From positions 1,595 through 65,544 of the forward strand of contig JAENYG010000019.1 in the NCBI GenBank assembly GCA_016841875.1: 63,950 nucleotides of DNA. The letters run 5' to 3'. The notes beneath the pieces were generated by a model. The model was not told the DNA's origin, made no database searches, and worked only from the letters and a program-made list of their open reading frames with translations. The stretch is from Syntrophomonas sp. (GTDB lineage: Bacteria > Bacillota > Syntrophomonadia > Syntrophomonadales > Syntrophomonadaceae). Positions 28,893 through 38,146 of the stretch are shown here, piece by piece; position 1 is the stretch's first letter, and each line of letters starts with the position of its first letter. The position numbers and the translations under genes are program-made.

Positions 28893-29678
28893 ATGGAATT
28901 GACCCGGAGATTATCAAAAGATATCGAGAAACTTTTGCGGCCGGCGACATATCCCATAGCAGTTAAGCTGTTGGCTTCAGAAGATGAGATCTCGCAAAAG
29001 GGTATACGTCCAGAGAAAGACCTGGGAGAAAGACTGGCTCTCTGCCAGGGTTATGGGATTGTAAGACGGATGGGAAGGACAGTAATATTTGGTCCGGAAG
29101 ACCATCAGTGTCCTCCGGTAGTTATGTGCCTGGGCATAAAACCCCTGGCGAAGAACTGGGAAGATGGCTTGATGGGTTATCCGTTCTGTGCTAAGACTAT
29201 GGAAATAGGGGCTTCTTTAAACAAGGAACACCTCCCTCGGATGGAACCTGCCGACAGGCAGTATATGGTATTAGCCCCACTAGAACAGGCAGAATTTACA
29301 CCTGATGCAGTACTGGTTTACTGCAATGCTGCCCAGGCTCACCGCCTGGTAATGGCCCAGAATTTTCATACCGGTAAAGCTCTGGATGCTAAACTAACAG
29401 AGAGGATGGGGTGTTTGCGTGCTGTTATAACCGCTATGCAGACAGGGACCTGCCAGTTTACACTTCCCGGGGTTGGGGAAAGGGCTATGGCTTTTTGTGA
29501 GGAAGATGCTATCGTCTTCGGTATTCCTTACTGCCGATTCGAAGAAATTTGTATTGGCCTGGAAGAAACCCACAAGCGTGGTGGTGCCAGGTATCCCAGT
29601 GTATACCCTGCTCTTATGAGACAGGCCCAGTTTCCGCTCCCTTTCTATCCGGTATTGGAAGAATTGGGTCTCAAATAG
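28893..29678 (+). CDS. DUF169 family protein
   Basis: A 261-residue protein of the DUF169 family (uncharacterised ArCR-like). It has conserved Cys and Pro features (RLALCQGYGIVRRMG, HQCPPVVMCLGIKP) and the C-terminal GVGERAMAFCEEDAIVFGIPY. The family has no assigned reaction; the cysteines suggest metal or redox function, by inference only. A truncated paralogue lies at 26833-27072. The ATG follows AAGGAGGAG. It is in a run with the QueG-like protein and precedes the acyl-CoA dehydrogenase cluster, which has its own leader of about 210 bases. Confidence 0.8.
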   Translation: MELTRRLSKDIEKLLRPATYPIAVKLLASEDEISQKGIRPEKDLGERLALCQGYGIVRRMGRTVIFGPEDHQCPPVVMCLGIKPLAKNWEDGLMGYPFCAKTMEIGASLNKEHLPRMEPADRQYMVLAPLEQAEFTPDAVLVYCNAAQAHRLVMAQNFHTGKALDAKLTERMGCLRAVITAMQTGTCQFTLPGVGERAMAFCEEDAIVFGIPYCRFEEICIGLEETHKRGGARYPSVYPALMRQAQFPLPFYPVLEELGLK

Positions 29679-29891
29679 TGATACTTGACATCTATTAAGA
29701 CGAAAGCTATATTTCACCTATACAAATAAAGAGGCATGATAGAAATGGCATTTAATGCCACTCAAAAAGATCATAATTTTTATAAAAAATATGGCATAAG
29801 TTTTTTTGTTATGATAAACTAAATGCAAATATTACATGTGCGTAATTTACTGTAAGAAAAAAATGAAATGATAAATATGGGAGGTTAAAGG

Positions 29892-31031
29892 ATGAATTTT
29901 AATTTTACCAAAGAACAATCCCTGCTGCAGGCTATGGCTCGGGATTTTGCAGAGAAGAAACTGGAACCTATAGCCAGGCAGATTGATGAGGAAAATAAGA
30001 TACCAGACGAAATATTTGCCGAGATGGGAGAACTGGAGTTGTTTGGTATACCCATAGCTGAAGAATATGGAGGAGCTGATGGCGGCTACGATGGATATGT
30101 GCTGGTGATGGAACAGATAGCCCGGGTATCTGGAGGCGTGGCTATGACTCTGGCAGCCCATACCCTGGGATTGGGGGCTCTTCAAAAGTTTGGCACCGAG
30201 GAGCAGAAGCAAAAGTATCTGCCCGATGCTTGTAAAGGGAAAATCATAGCTTCGTTCGCATTTACCGAGCCTGCCACCGGTTCGGACCCTAAACAGCTGA
30301 CCAGCACAGCAGTAAAAGAAGGCGACGTTTATGTTTTGAACGGCACCAAGAGGTTTATATCTAATGCCAATCAGCCCGGTCCCTGCGTGGTTTTTGCCCG
30401 GGAAAGTGAAAGCGGCGAAGTTACCGCCTTTATCGTAGACAAGTGGTGTGAGGGTTACTCCATATCCGAGCCCTGGGCTAAAGTAGGAATGAAGGGTGGG
30501 GTGCTGGTCGACATATATATGGAAAACATTAAGGTGCCGGCAGAGAACATACTGGGTAAGTTAGGACAGGGCTTCCCGATACTGCTTTATGGTATTGCTC
30601 TTGGAAAAGTCGGTACTGCTACAGCTGCTCTGGGCGGTACCCTGGCTGCCCTGGACGAAGCGGTTAAATATGTTAAAGAGAAAACCCATCGGGGTGCTCC
30701 TATTGCTAAATTCCAGGCTATTCAATTAAAAATCGCCGATTTGAAAATTAAATATGAAACTGCCCGCTGGCTGTGCTACCGTTTGGGATGGCTGGCTAAT
30801 GACATTAAAGACCCGGCTGCCTTTGCTGCTGAAGCTGCGCTGGCTAAAGCTTTCTGTGGTGACAATGTGGTAGAAGCAGCCCGGATCGCCATGAATGCAC
30901 ATGGTTCTTATGGATTAATGAAAGACTATAATATTGAGCGTATACTCAGGGATGCCCTAATTGGCCCCGAAATCGAGGGAGTAGCAGATATGCAGAAAAT
31001 GATTGTAGCGGGGTCAGTATTAAAAGGATAG
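29892..31031 (+). CDS. acyl-CoA dehydrogenase
   Basis: A 379-residue FAD enzyme that introduces the alpha-beta double bond in an acyl-CoA. Typical motifs: EEYGGADGGYDGYV, FAFTEPATGSDPKQL and TKRFISNANQPG in the flavin-binding region. At the C-terminus, RILRDALIGPEIEGVADMQ carries a Glu at the position of the catalytic base of the family (EGT/EGV). Chain length of the substrate cannot be read. The ATG follows GGGAGGTTAAAGG. It begins a cluster with fixC, fixX and etfBA-like genes, which would take the electrons from the reduced FAD. Confidence 0.93.
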   Translation: MNFNFTKEQSLLQAMARDFAEKKLEPIARQIDEENKIPDEIFAEMGELELFGIPIAEEYGGADGGYDGYVLVMEQIARVSGGVAMTLAAHTLGLGALQKFGTEEQKQKYLPDACKGKIIASFAFTEPATGSDPKQLTSTAVKEGDVYVLNGTKRFISNANQPGPCVVFARESESGEVTAFIVDKWCEGYSISEPWAKVGMKGGVLVDIYMENIKVPAENILGKLGQGFPILLYGIALGKVGTATAALGGTLAALDEAVKYVKEKTHRGAPIAKFQAIQLKIADLKIKYETARWLCYRLGWLANDIKDPAAFAAEAALAKAFCGDNVVEAARIAMNAHGSYGLMKDYNIERILRDALIGPEIEGVADMQKMIVAGSVLKG

Positions 31032-31051
31032 AAGTGAGGTGTAGCGAGCAG

Positions 31052-32341
31052 ATGGAAGAAAAATTTGATGCTATAATAGTCGGTGCAGGTCTTGCCGGTC
31101 TGGGCGCCGCCTATACCCTGGCTCAGGAAGGTCTGGAAGTACTTCTGCTGGAAAGGGGAGATTATCCAGGTTCCAAGAACGTAAGCGGGGGACGTATATA
31201 TCTAAACCCCATAAGAGATATGTTCCCGGACCTGTGGAAAAAAGCTCCTCTGGAGCGGCATATTACTCAGGAAGGTGTCAGCGTTATGGCTGGAGAACGC
31301 TCTTTGAATGTGTCCTATCGAGGTGAAGAGCTGGATCAGGAGCCTTACCAGAGTTACAGCATACTAAGAGCCAAGTTTGACCGCTGGATGGCCAAACAGG
31401 CTGAAAGAAAAGGGGCAATGCTGGTTAGCAGAAGCAGGGTCGATGACCTGATAATTGAAAATGGCCGGGTTGAGGGTGTATATGCAGGAGGAGATGAACT
31501 TCGTTCCCATACGGTCATCGCCTGTGATGGGGTGCTCTCGTTAATGGCGGAAAAAGCAGGACTGAGGAAACCAGGTTCGGCAGGTCAGTATGGAGTAGGC
31601 TTTAAGGAAATAATTGAACTAGATTCTGCTCTGATCAATGAAAGGTTTGGTTTGGAAGGTGATGAAGGCGCGGCTCGCCTGTTTATGGGAGAAGTCACCC
31701 GGGGTAAATTTGGCGGGGGATTCCTTTATACGAATAAGGATAGTGTCAGTCTGGGTATAGTGGTAGGAATAAAAGACCTCATAGAAGGGCAGCCAGCCAT
31801 TCAGGCTCCTGTGCTGCTGGACGAGTTCAAACAAAGACCAGAGGTCGCCAGACTCATTAAAGGCGGGGAGACCGTGGAATATTCAGCCCATGTAATACCA
31901 GAAGGGGGCATTAAAGCTCTTACCAAACTTTCCGGGGATGGGATTCTAGTAGCTGGAGATGCAGCTGGGTTTTCTATGAACATTGGGGTAACGGTTAGAG
32001 GCATGGAATATGCCTTGGCATCAGGATATTATGCCGCCCAGGCGGTTATACAAGCTAAAGCTAAAGAAGACTTCAGTGCGGCCAGTCTGGCCAGCTACGA
32101 GTCTATGCTGAATGATAGTTTTGTCATGCAGGATTTTAAAAACTTCAGCGAAGCTCCGGAAGCCCTGGAGAATCATCGTATTTACAGCTATTATCCAGAG
32201 CTGATGGGCAGTATTATGCGAGACTTGTATAATGTTCCAGCCGGCAGCAAGGCCAAGCTGTATCCAACAATAAAAAAATACCTTGGTACTGGCGAATTAT
32301 GGGCGATGTTCAAGGACATGCGGAAGGTGATGAAAATATGA
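31052..32341 (+). CDS. fixC: FixC-like electron transfer flavoprotein-quinone oxidoreductase
   Basis: A 429-residue FAD protein of the FixC / ETF:quinone oxidoreductase family. The N-terminal dinucleotide motif is AIIVGAGLAGLGAAYTLAQEG; later GILVAGDAAGFSMNIGVTVRGMEYAL binds FAD. The C-terminal 4Fe-4S domain of eukaryotic ETF-QO is absent here and is supplied by the next gene (fixX-like). It should connect the Etf pair to a quinone or other acceptor. ATG 31052 was used with GAGGTG ten bases upstream; an alternative GTG lies at 31034. It overlaps fixX by four bases (ATGA). Confidence 0.9.
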   Translation: MEEKFDAIIVGAGLAGLGAAYTLAQEGLEVLLLERGDYPGSKNVSGGRIYLNPIRDMFPDLWKKAPLERHITQEGVSVMAGERSLNVSYRGEELDQEPYQSYSILRAKFDRWMAKQAERKGAMLVSRSRVDDLIIENGRVEGVYAGGDELRSHTVIACDGVLSLMAEKAGLRKPGSAGQYGVGFKEIIELDSALINERFGLEGDEGAARLFMGEVTRGKFGGGFLYTNKDSVSLGIVVGIKDLIEGQPAIQAPVLLDEFKQRPEVARLIKGGETVEYSAHVIPEGGIKALTKLSGDGILVAGDAAGFSMNIGVTVRGMEYALASGYYAAQAVIQAKAKEDFSAASLASYESMLNDSFVMQDFKNFSEAPEALENHRIYSYYPELMGSIMRDLYNVPAGSKAKLYPTIKKYLGTGELWAMFKDMRKVMKI

Positions 32342-32622
32342 GCGAAATCATGGGACTTAAAGCTAAACTGGGATTGGATGTTTTCAAACACGATAAGGAA
32401 CCGCATATAAAGATCAAACCAGGTATGGAGAAAGATCCTCGCCTGAAAAGAGCGATACTGGTATGTCCAGCCGGGCTGTACGAAGAAAACCAGGATGGTG
32501 AAGTAGAGCTTACTATTGATGGTTGTCTGGAATGCGGAACCTGCAGGATTGCCTGCGGAACCGAAGTATTAGAATGGTATTATCCGGCTGGGGGAGCCGG
32601 AGTGCAGTTCCGTTTTGGATAA
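32338..32622 (+). CDS. fixX: FixX-like ferredoxin
   Basis: A 94-residue ferredoxin-type protein. The cluster-binding sequence is CLECGTCRIACG near the C-terminus, with a more N-terminal VCPAGLY; this spacing is that of FixX. It would pass electrons between FixC and the Etf proteins. The start ATG overlaps the fixC stop in ATGA, so translation is coupled. A longer reading starting at 32299 has no separate RBS. Confidence 0.88.
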   Translation: MSEIMGLKAKLGLDVFKHDKEPHIKIKPGMEKDPRLKRAILVCPAGLYEENQDGEVELTIDGCLECGTCRIACGTEVLEWYYPAGGAGVQFRFG

Positions 32623-32742
32623 GAGCCAGGCATCAAAGTGAAATGGATGCGGTAACAAAGGACAGGTTTAGTTGAAGTATAGAACAATAAATTAAAAATA
32701 ATATAAATACTATCTTGTTTACATTAAGGGGGTTTATTGGGG

Positions 32743-33492
32743 ATGAATATAGTCGTTGCGATGAAGCAGATACCGGATTTGCAGCAGATAAGAATACGCA
32801 ATCGTAAACCGGTACTGGATGGGGTACCTTCAGCTCTGGGGATAATAGACAAAAATGCCCTGGAAGCCGCGGTGCTTATTAAAGAGAATCAGGGTGGAAA
32901 AGTAATCGTGCTTTCAGCTGGAAATGAAGAAGTAGAAGAGACGGTCAAGGAAGCTCTGGCAGCCGGGGCCGACGAAGCATTTCTGGTCCTGGATGATGAC
33001 TTGGAAGGGGCCGATGGAAGTACAAAGGGTTTAGTATTAGCTGAAGCTATCAAGAAGATAGAAGATGTGGGGCTTATATTATTTGGGGAAGGCAGTGGAG
33101 ACAATTACTCCGGCCAGGTAGGTTCCAGAGTAGCTGAGCTGCTAGGTCTGCCTCAGGTAGGTTATGCCAGCAGTATAGAGATTAACGATAGCAGCGCAGT
33201 AATAACTCGTTCGCTGGAAGATGGCGATGAGATAATTGAAGTGAGCCTGCCGGTGGTAGTGAGCGTGCAGGGAGATATTAACGAACCCAGAATTCCTTCG
33301 GTTACCCAGATTCTTAAAGCAGGCAGGAAACCTAAAGAGGTTCTGGAGCTGGAAGACCTGGAAATTGATTTGACTGGCTTGCCTGAGATTGTGACGGTCA
33401 GCAACCTGGCACCGGAAACCGACCGCAAACAGGTCAAGGTTGCCAGTGTAGAAGAGCTGCTGCAGGCACTCAAGACTGAAGGGGTAATATAG
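32743..33492 (+). CDS. etfB: electron transfer flavoprotein beta subunit (FixA-like)
   Basis: A 249-residue subunit. NIVVAMKQIPDLQQIRI at the start, DKNALEAAVLIKE and GSGDNYSGQVGSRVAELLGLPQV fit EtfB/FixA, where AMP or a second flavin may bind. With EtfA it accepts electrons from the acyl-CoA dehydrogenase. The FixABCX composition is known in some organisms to bifurcate electrons; whether this pair does is not shown by sequence inspection. The first ATG after AAGGGGGTTTATTGGGG was used; TTG 32737 is an alternative. Confidence 0.92.
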   Translation: MNIVVAMKQIPDLQQIRIRNRKPVLDGVPSALGIIDKNALEAAVLIKENQGGKVIVLSAGNEEVEETVKEALAAGADEAFLVLDDDLEGADGSTKGLVLAEAIKKIEDVGLILFGEGSGDNYSGQVGSRVAELLGLPQVGYASSIEINDSSAVITRSLEDGDEIIEVSLPVVVSVQGDINEPRIPSVTQILKAGRKPKEVLELEDLEIDLTGLPEIVTVSNLAPETDRKQVKVASVEELLQALKTEGVI

Positions 33493-33504
33493 GGGGGATA
33501 GATA

Positions 33505-34419
33505 ATGGCAGGAGTACTTATATACAGTGCGAACCAGGGACTGGCTTTAGAGTTAATAAGCGCAGCCAGGAAAATAGAGGATTCAGTTGTGGCAGTAAGC
33601 CTTAATGACGACAGCCTTGCTCAGGCTCTGGCGGGAGCTGGGGCTAAGACCCTTAAGATAAGCAATCCTAATCTAGTAGTGGGAGATACTGGAGCAGTTG
33701 CCGCAGCTATAAAACAGGTGTTAGATAAGGAAAATATTGATACCGTGCTGCTTTCATCTGATCGCAGGGGAAAGGAACTAGCTGGACGTCTGGCTCAAGC
33801 GATAGGGGCCGGGTGCTTAACAGATGTGACAGCTATCAACGTAGATGGCAGTAAAATCGAATGTCAGCGCAATGCTCTAGGTGGAGCTACTATAGCTGTC
33901 CAGTACATAGAAGGCCCAAAAGTTATAGCCATCCGACCTCGTTCCTATGAGGCTGCAGGAGCGGGAAATGGAAGCATTGAAGAACTGGCAGTAGAGATCA
34001 AGGCTGCGGGAATCAAGGTGCTTGACTTTAAACCCAAGGCGGGTGATAGTGTGAATATCGAAGCGGCCGAGATCCTGGTTGCTGTAGGGCAGGGTCTCAG
34101 TGACGAAGGGAAACTGGCAGATGTACAGGCTCTGGCCTCCAAGCTGGGTGGGGAAGTAGCCTGTTCCAAACCGGTGGCTACTGATAAGAAATGGCTTTCT
34201 GAGGAAAGGATTATCGGGCTATCCGGTAAGAAATGTAAACCACAGCTGGCCATATTATTAGGTATTTCCGGGCAGGTACAGTTTACCGTAGGTATAAGGG
34301 ATGCTCGAGTGATAGCAGCGGTAAATACCGATGAAAATGCAGCTATCAACTATATGGCCGATTATATCATGCAGGCAGATCTGCACGATGTTATAAAAGA
34401 ACTGAACGAAAAGCTGTAG
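33505..34419 (+). CDS. etfA: electron transfer flavoprotein alpha subunit (FixB-like)
   Basis: A 304-residue subunit binding FAD in the C-terminal domain: VGQGLSDEG, ACSKPVATDKKWLSEERIIGL and GISGQVQFTVGIRDARVIAAVN. The usual QH of the GISGAIQH motif is QF here, as in some FixB-type proteins. It forms a heterodimer with EtfB. GGGGGG precedes the ATG by about 12 bases. A terminator follows at 34435-34465, closing the cluster. Confidence 0.93.
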   Translation: MAGVLIYSANQGLALELISAARKIEDSVVAVSLNDDSLAQALAGAGAKTLKISNPNLVVGDTGAVAAAIKQVLDKENIDTVLLSSDRRGKELAGRLAQAIGAGCLTDVTAINVDGSKIECQRNALGGATIAVQYIEGPKVIAIRPRSYEAAGAGNGSIEELAVEIKAAGIKVLDFKPKAGDSVNIEAAEILVAVGQGLSDEGKLADVQALASKLGGEVACSKPVATDKKWLSEERIIGLSGKKCKPQLAILLGISGQVQFTVGIRDARVIAAVNTDENAAINYMADYIMQADLHDVIKELNEKL

Positions 34420-34434
34420 AAATGGTGATTCTTT

Positions 34435-34465
34435 AACCCTGGCAGTACTTCTGTCAGGGTTTTTC
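34435..34465 (+). terminator. rho-independent terminator after etfA
   Basis: AACCCTGGCAG / CTGTCAGGGTT stem with a five-base loop, then TTTTT. Confidence 0.82.
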
Positions 34466-34501
34466 TGTATAAGGAAACGGAAGAACCGCCCCCCCTGTTT
34501 C

Positions 34502-35353
34502 TTAAAAGCCAGGGATGGGAAGTGCCACTCGGTATACTCCATGTCTGGCGGTAATAATAAGGGTCTTGCCGTCCATGCCGGCGAAAGCACAGTTGGCTGG
34601 ATGTTGATCAAGTTTTATGGTCCCCAGCGGGATCCCAGCTACAGAGATAATTACTATCCCTTCGCTGCTGGCGATATAGACATTCCCTGCTAGATCCACC
34701 GCCATACCATCAGGATAAGAGGCCCTGGCAAATAGCCGTGAATTACTGATAGACCCATTTTGCGCCACATCAAAGGCGATGATCTCATGGGTCATGGTCA
34801 AAGCCAGATACAATGTTTTTTCATCAGGAGATAAGGCGACTCCATTGGGATATTGGTCAAATCGGCCTTCCAAGACCATAGCCCCTCCTGGGTCCAAGCG
34901 GAATAATCCCATGAAAGCCAGTTCTGGCTTACGGTTGCCCAGGCCAAAAGGTGGATCTGTAAAGTAAATTGTGTCATCTGAACGTACTGCTAGATCATTG
35001 GGCGAATGCAGCCGTTGGTTCATGTAGCTGCCGGCAATATTTTGGATAGAACCATCTTTTTGTAAACGAGTAACGCTCCTGCTCCCATGCTCTGCTGCCA
35101 GCAAACAGCCATTGGCATCCAACGCCAGTCCATTAGCATTATTGCTAGGTCGACGAAATATGGTTATTTTGTCTGGCATAACAAGTTTATATATAGTATC
35201 ACCAGCGATATCGGAAAAGAGCAGATAGTTCTCAATACGATTCCAAACCGGCCCTTCGGTAAACAGAAAGCCATCAGCAATAAGAATCGGTTTTTTTATC
35301 CTGGTTAAATCAAGCCGGGGCCACTCCGTCATCTGATAACACATCCAATCCAA
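34502..35353 (-). CDS. SMP-30/gluconolactonase family protein
   Basis: A 283-residue beta-propeller of the SMP-30 family (lactonase or esterase-type hydrolase). Metal-binding residues are visible: FTEGPVW (Glu), HSPNDLAV (Asn) and SYPDGMAVD (Asp), plus the loop YFTDPPFGLGN. The substrate is not readable. The first ATG (35353) has no good RBS; an ATG at codon 8 (35332) is about as likely. A REP-like inverted repeat begins nine bases upstream of the first ATG, which may have replaced the native leader. Confidence 0.82.
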   Translation of the reverse strand: MDWMCYQMTEWPRLDLTRIKKPILIADGFLFTEGPVWNRIENYLLFSDIAGDTIYKLVMPDKITIFRRPSNNANGLALDANGCLLAAEHGSRSVTRLQKDGSIQNIAGSYMNQRLHSPNDLAVRSDDTIYFTDPPFGLGNRKPELAFMGLFRLDPGGAMVLEGRFDQYPNGVALSPDEKTLYLALTMTHEIIAFDVAQNGSISNSRLFARASYPDGMAVDLAGNVYIASSEGIVIISVAGIPLGTIKLDQHPANCAFAGMDGKTLIITARHGVYRVALPIPGF

Positions 35354-35362
35354 AGTGAATGC

Positions 35363-35433
35363 GAAACAAGGGGACGGTTCTGCTGTTTCCTCTTAAAGTT
35401 GGAAAGGAAACATGAAAACCGTCCCCTTGTTTC
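35363..35433. repeat. REP-like inverted repeat (GGGGACGGTTC type)
   Basis: Imperfect long inverted repeat: AACAAGGGGACGGTT in the left arm, AACCGTCCCCTTGTT in the right arm, with internal TTTCC/GGAAA pairing. It belongs to the same family as 38015-38119 and 54781-54856. Confidence 0.85.
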
Positions 35434-35735
35434 CTATATTCCATTATATTCTAGAAGGTACAGCTAATTCAACTCGAATGCGGCAGGGGACGATTCTCGA
35501 TCTGTCTCATTATCTTTTCAAAACTTCAAATATGATGCGACATGGGGTATAATTTCTTCAATTGCATTTAGTCATTTAGTCTTGGCTCAACTTTAATGAT
35601 GAAATGATAGTAAGGGTTAAGCTGTTTCAGAACGGGGTCCCCTTAATACGTGCTGGGGCATCGATATGGTACCCGGCGGTGCCTGCGAAGCCTGCTTCAG
35701 CTTAGATCAATAATCTAATAGAATGGTCGGAAAGG
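35434..35735. other. intergenic stretch with repeat fragment and possible promoter
   Basis: It contains GCAGGGGACGATTCTCGAT, a degenerate fragment of the GGGGACGGTTC repeat. A possible promoter for the plus-strand gene is TTCAAA at 35525 and TATAAT at 35548 with a 17-base spacer. No ORF of merit was found. Confidence 0.4.
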
Positions 35736-36179
35736 TTGTGGAACTACTTGCTTATAGCTCTGGGGATCATGGCTGGTATGATCTTTTTAATATACGGACT
35801 GTATTTCTCTGCAATTCTAAGGGGGAAACCGCAGGCATGGGAGATGGAAATGCAGGCGGCATTTGTGTCCTGGTTGCACGAAGCAAAAGGATCGGCCCGG
35901 GTTAGATTGGTAGGAATGCTGGCCGCTTCCTTAATGTTGGAAGCCGTCTATTTTATTCTGGCTTTTCTGGTCCTGCAGAACCCGGTCATGATCATTTTAA
36001 CTCTGGTTCTGGCTGGGGAGGAACTGCTGCACATTCTGGTCGTGCTCAACTCATCTTATAAATACTTGCGGGGCCGTATAGGAGCAGAAAGAATAATGAA
36101 CTGGATCATTGAACGAGTAAGTGCGGCCTTTTTCTTCACTCACGCATTTTTGGTTCTGGTTACTATATTATTCTATTAA
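35736..36179 (+). CDS. polytopic membrane protein of unknown function
   Basis: A 147-residue protein with about four hydrophobic segments: LLIALGIMAGMIFLIYGLYF, LVGMLAASLMLEAVYFILAF, VMIILTLVLAGEELLHILVV and AAFFFTHAFLVLVTILFY. No known family was recognised. The start is uncertain: TTG 35736 lies too close to GGAAAGG, and TTG 35748 is an alternative. It precedes the DUF815 ATPase by 26 bases, suggesting one transcription unit. Confidence 0.65.
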   Translation: MWNYLLIALGIMAGMIFLIYGLYFSAILRGKPQAWEMEMQAAFVSWLHEAKGSARVRLVGMLAASLMLEAVYFILAFLVLQNPVMIILTLVLAGEELLHILVVLNSSYKYLRGRIGAERIMNWIIERVSAAFFFTHAFLVLVTILFY

Positions 36180-36205
36180 TCATAACGGATAGGAGGATAC
36201 TGGGA

Positions 36206-37447
36206 TTGTTGACAAAATTCCGCCTGGCCCTGGCTGGCTTATGCATATATAGAAATATTCTGGCTGATCCGCTTATTAAAGCCCTGACAAATGCTTTGGA
36301 TCGGGGAATAAATAAAGCAGGTTCAGTAGAGGTTATAAATGCCTATTATGAATTCCTTAACCGAGTATTTCAACAGGGGATGTCGTTTCAGAAGTACTTA
36401 TTAGAATTGATTTTGTACGATGATAATCCTTTCAGCCGCGCAGCTGAAAATCAAATAAGTGAAGATTTGGAGCCGGTACTGACAGCAGCTGTTAAACATG
36501 ATCTTAACTGCCTGCAGGTATTATATCGGATAGACTTTAAAGATTTGGAGAAGCTTTTGGGAATACCTGAGCAGGAAATAATTCTGCTGCCACCTGAGAC
36601 CAATCCCGCCCATAGTATACCAGCACGGTTTGATCAATCTTTAGACTGGTCCTGTGAACTGGAATATCTGGCCGATTATTATGCTCATCATTCCCGAGGT
36701 ATACCAGCTAGATACCGGGCCTTACGTTATACTGTCCGGGAAGGGCTGATGGGGATCAAAGCCCCGGATGTGCCTGATATGGATGATTTGATAGGCTGCA
36801 CCAGACAGAAAGAACAATTATGCCGTAATACCGAGATTTTTCTCAAAGGTTACCCAGCTAATAATATTTTGCTTTACGGTCCCCGGGGAACAGGAAAATC
36901 CAGTATGATCAAATCACTGCTGAATAAATATGAAAGTCAGAATCTGCGACTGGTTCAAATTACTCGGGAACAAATAAACTGCTTGCCTGAGCTGATGGAT
37001 CTGCTGGCCGGTTATAGTCTGAAATTTATAGTGTTTGCAGACGATCTGTCTTTTGAGGAGTATGAAACTGAATATAAGGGTTTAAAGGCGGTGCTGGAAG
37101 GTGGTCTGATCCCTCAGAACCCTAATGTTTTATTATATGCAACATCCAACCGAAGACATCTGGTAAAAGAATTTTTCAGCGATCGAGGTAAGGTGGGGGA
37201 AGAAGTGCACGGTATGGATACTATGCAGGAAAAATTATCGCTGGCGGACCGTTTTGGGCTATGTATCAGTTTTGAGACCCCTGATAAAAAGACCTATCTG
37301 CAGATGGTTGAGTATATGGCCCATAAACGCCAGATCAATATGGACCCTCAGCTGCTGCAGAGTAAGGCTCTGGAGTGGGAAAGGAACAGACATGGTCCTT
37401 CCGGGCGTACCGCCCGACAATTCATTGATTCTCTGGGTAGGGGCTAA
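36206..37447 (+). CDS. DUF815 family AAA ATPase
   Basis: A 413-residue ATPase. Residues about 210-300 hold Walker A, LLYGPRGTGKSSMIKSLLNK, and the Walker B-like KFIVFADDLSFEEYE. The sequence LLYATSNRRHLVKEFFSD is typical of DUF815/YajQ-neighbour AAA proteins. The N-terminal about 200 residues are a helical substrate or regulatory region. The role of the family is not established. The TTG start follows AGGAGGATACTGGGA. The upstream membrane protein is probably co-transcribed. Confidence 0.85.
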   Translation: MLTKFRLALAGLCIYRNILADPLIKALTNALDRGINKAGSVEVINAYYEFLNRVFQQGMSFQKYLLELILYDDNPFSRAAENQISEDLEPVLTAAVKHDLNCLQVLYRIDFKDLEKLLGIPEQEIILLPPETNPAHSIPARFDQSLDWSCELEYLADYYAHHSRGIPARYRALRYTVREGLMGIKAPDVPDMDDLIGCTRQKEQLCRNTEIFLKGYPANNILLYGPRGTGKSSMIKSLLNKYESQNLRLVQITREQINCLPELMDLLAGYSLKFIVFADDLSFEEYETEYKGLKAVLEGGLIPQNPNVLLYATSNRRHLVKEFFSDRGKVGEEVHGMDTMQEKLSLADRFGLCISFETPDKKTYLQMVEYMAHKRQINMDPQLLQSKALEWERNRHGPSGRTARQFIDSLGRG

Positions 37448-37454
37448 GTTAACA

Positions 37455-37922
37455 TTATTCCAAGCTGCGGGAAAGAAACAGGGGAACAAAATCTTCTTTT
37501 ACCTTTATTCCCAGCACCGCATAGCTAGTTTGGAATTTTCCCGTTTTAACCTTTTGACCTCCCTGAATATCATTTACGGGTACATCCATAATGCTTAAAT
37601 TGGAATCGTAAAGTCGGATGATTATGTTTTTACGCTGGACTTTTAATCCGAATTTTTCCATAGTGCTATCCCAGGTTTCACTGCTGATATGCCAGTATAG
37701 TTTGATATATTCATTATTGGCTTGAAGCCGCAGAACATCTTGTTCAAGTACCGGCTGGGGATCCAAGAATTTAAATAGTTCCTGAGCTGTCTCGAATTTC
37801 AGGTTATTCCTTGTCCCTTCAGGCTCATCATCAGCTTGTCTTTTTTCCAGACTGGCTAATATCCAGTAGACCAGTATTACCAGGACCAGAGTTACAATAG
37901 AAATAAAAAGCAAGGGAGTCAT
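37455..37922 (-). CDS. DUF4912-like membrane-anchored protein
   Basis: A 155-residue protein. An N-terminal helix (LLFISIVTLVLVILVYWILA) anchors it. The remainder resembles a DUF4912 domain: EYIKLYWHISSETW, IIIRLYDSNL and a final FVPLFLSRS. DUF4912 proteins have no assigned activity. Its end lies eight bases from the end of the converging DUF815 gene, with no terminator between. The ATG has GGTGGTGAAATA upstream. Confidence 0.65.
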   Translation of the reverse strand: MTPLLFISIVTLVLVILVYWILASLEKRQADDEPEGTRNNLKFETAQELFKFLDPQPVLEQDVLRLQANNEYIKLYWHISSETWDSTMEKFGLKVQRKNIIIRLYDSNLSIMDVPVNDIQGGQKVKTGKFQTSYAVLGIKVKEDFVPLFLSRSLE

Positions 37923-38014
37923 TATTTCACCACCAATTGATTTAATTCTATTTGTGTTACTTATTATTCCCGTAATATGCGGCTATTATAAAATTGGGAA
38001 CCAAAAGACGACAG

Positions 38015-38119
38015 GTTCTGGTTTGTCAATGGGAACGGTTCTTGTCAATGGGGACGGTTCTATCTGACAACATTATTCTTGTTTCTATATTGTCAAACAG
38101 AACCGTCCCCATTGACAAA
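38015..38119. repeat. REP-like inverted repeat (GGGGACGGTTC type)
   Basis: Arms 38042-38070 and 38090-38119: TTGTCAATGGGGACGGTTCT pairs with AGAACCGTCCCCATTGACAA. The left arm is preceded by a partial tandem copy (TTTGTCAATGGGAACGGTTC), so this copy has begun to expand. It ends about 30 bases before the promoter of the CPBP gene. Confidence 0.88.
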
Positions 38120-38146
38120 GTAGGTAGTTGGTTTTTGAATAAAACT

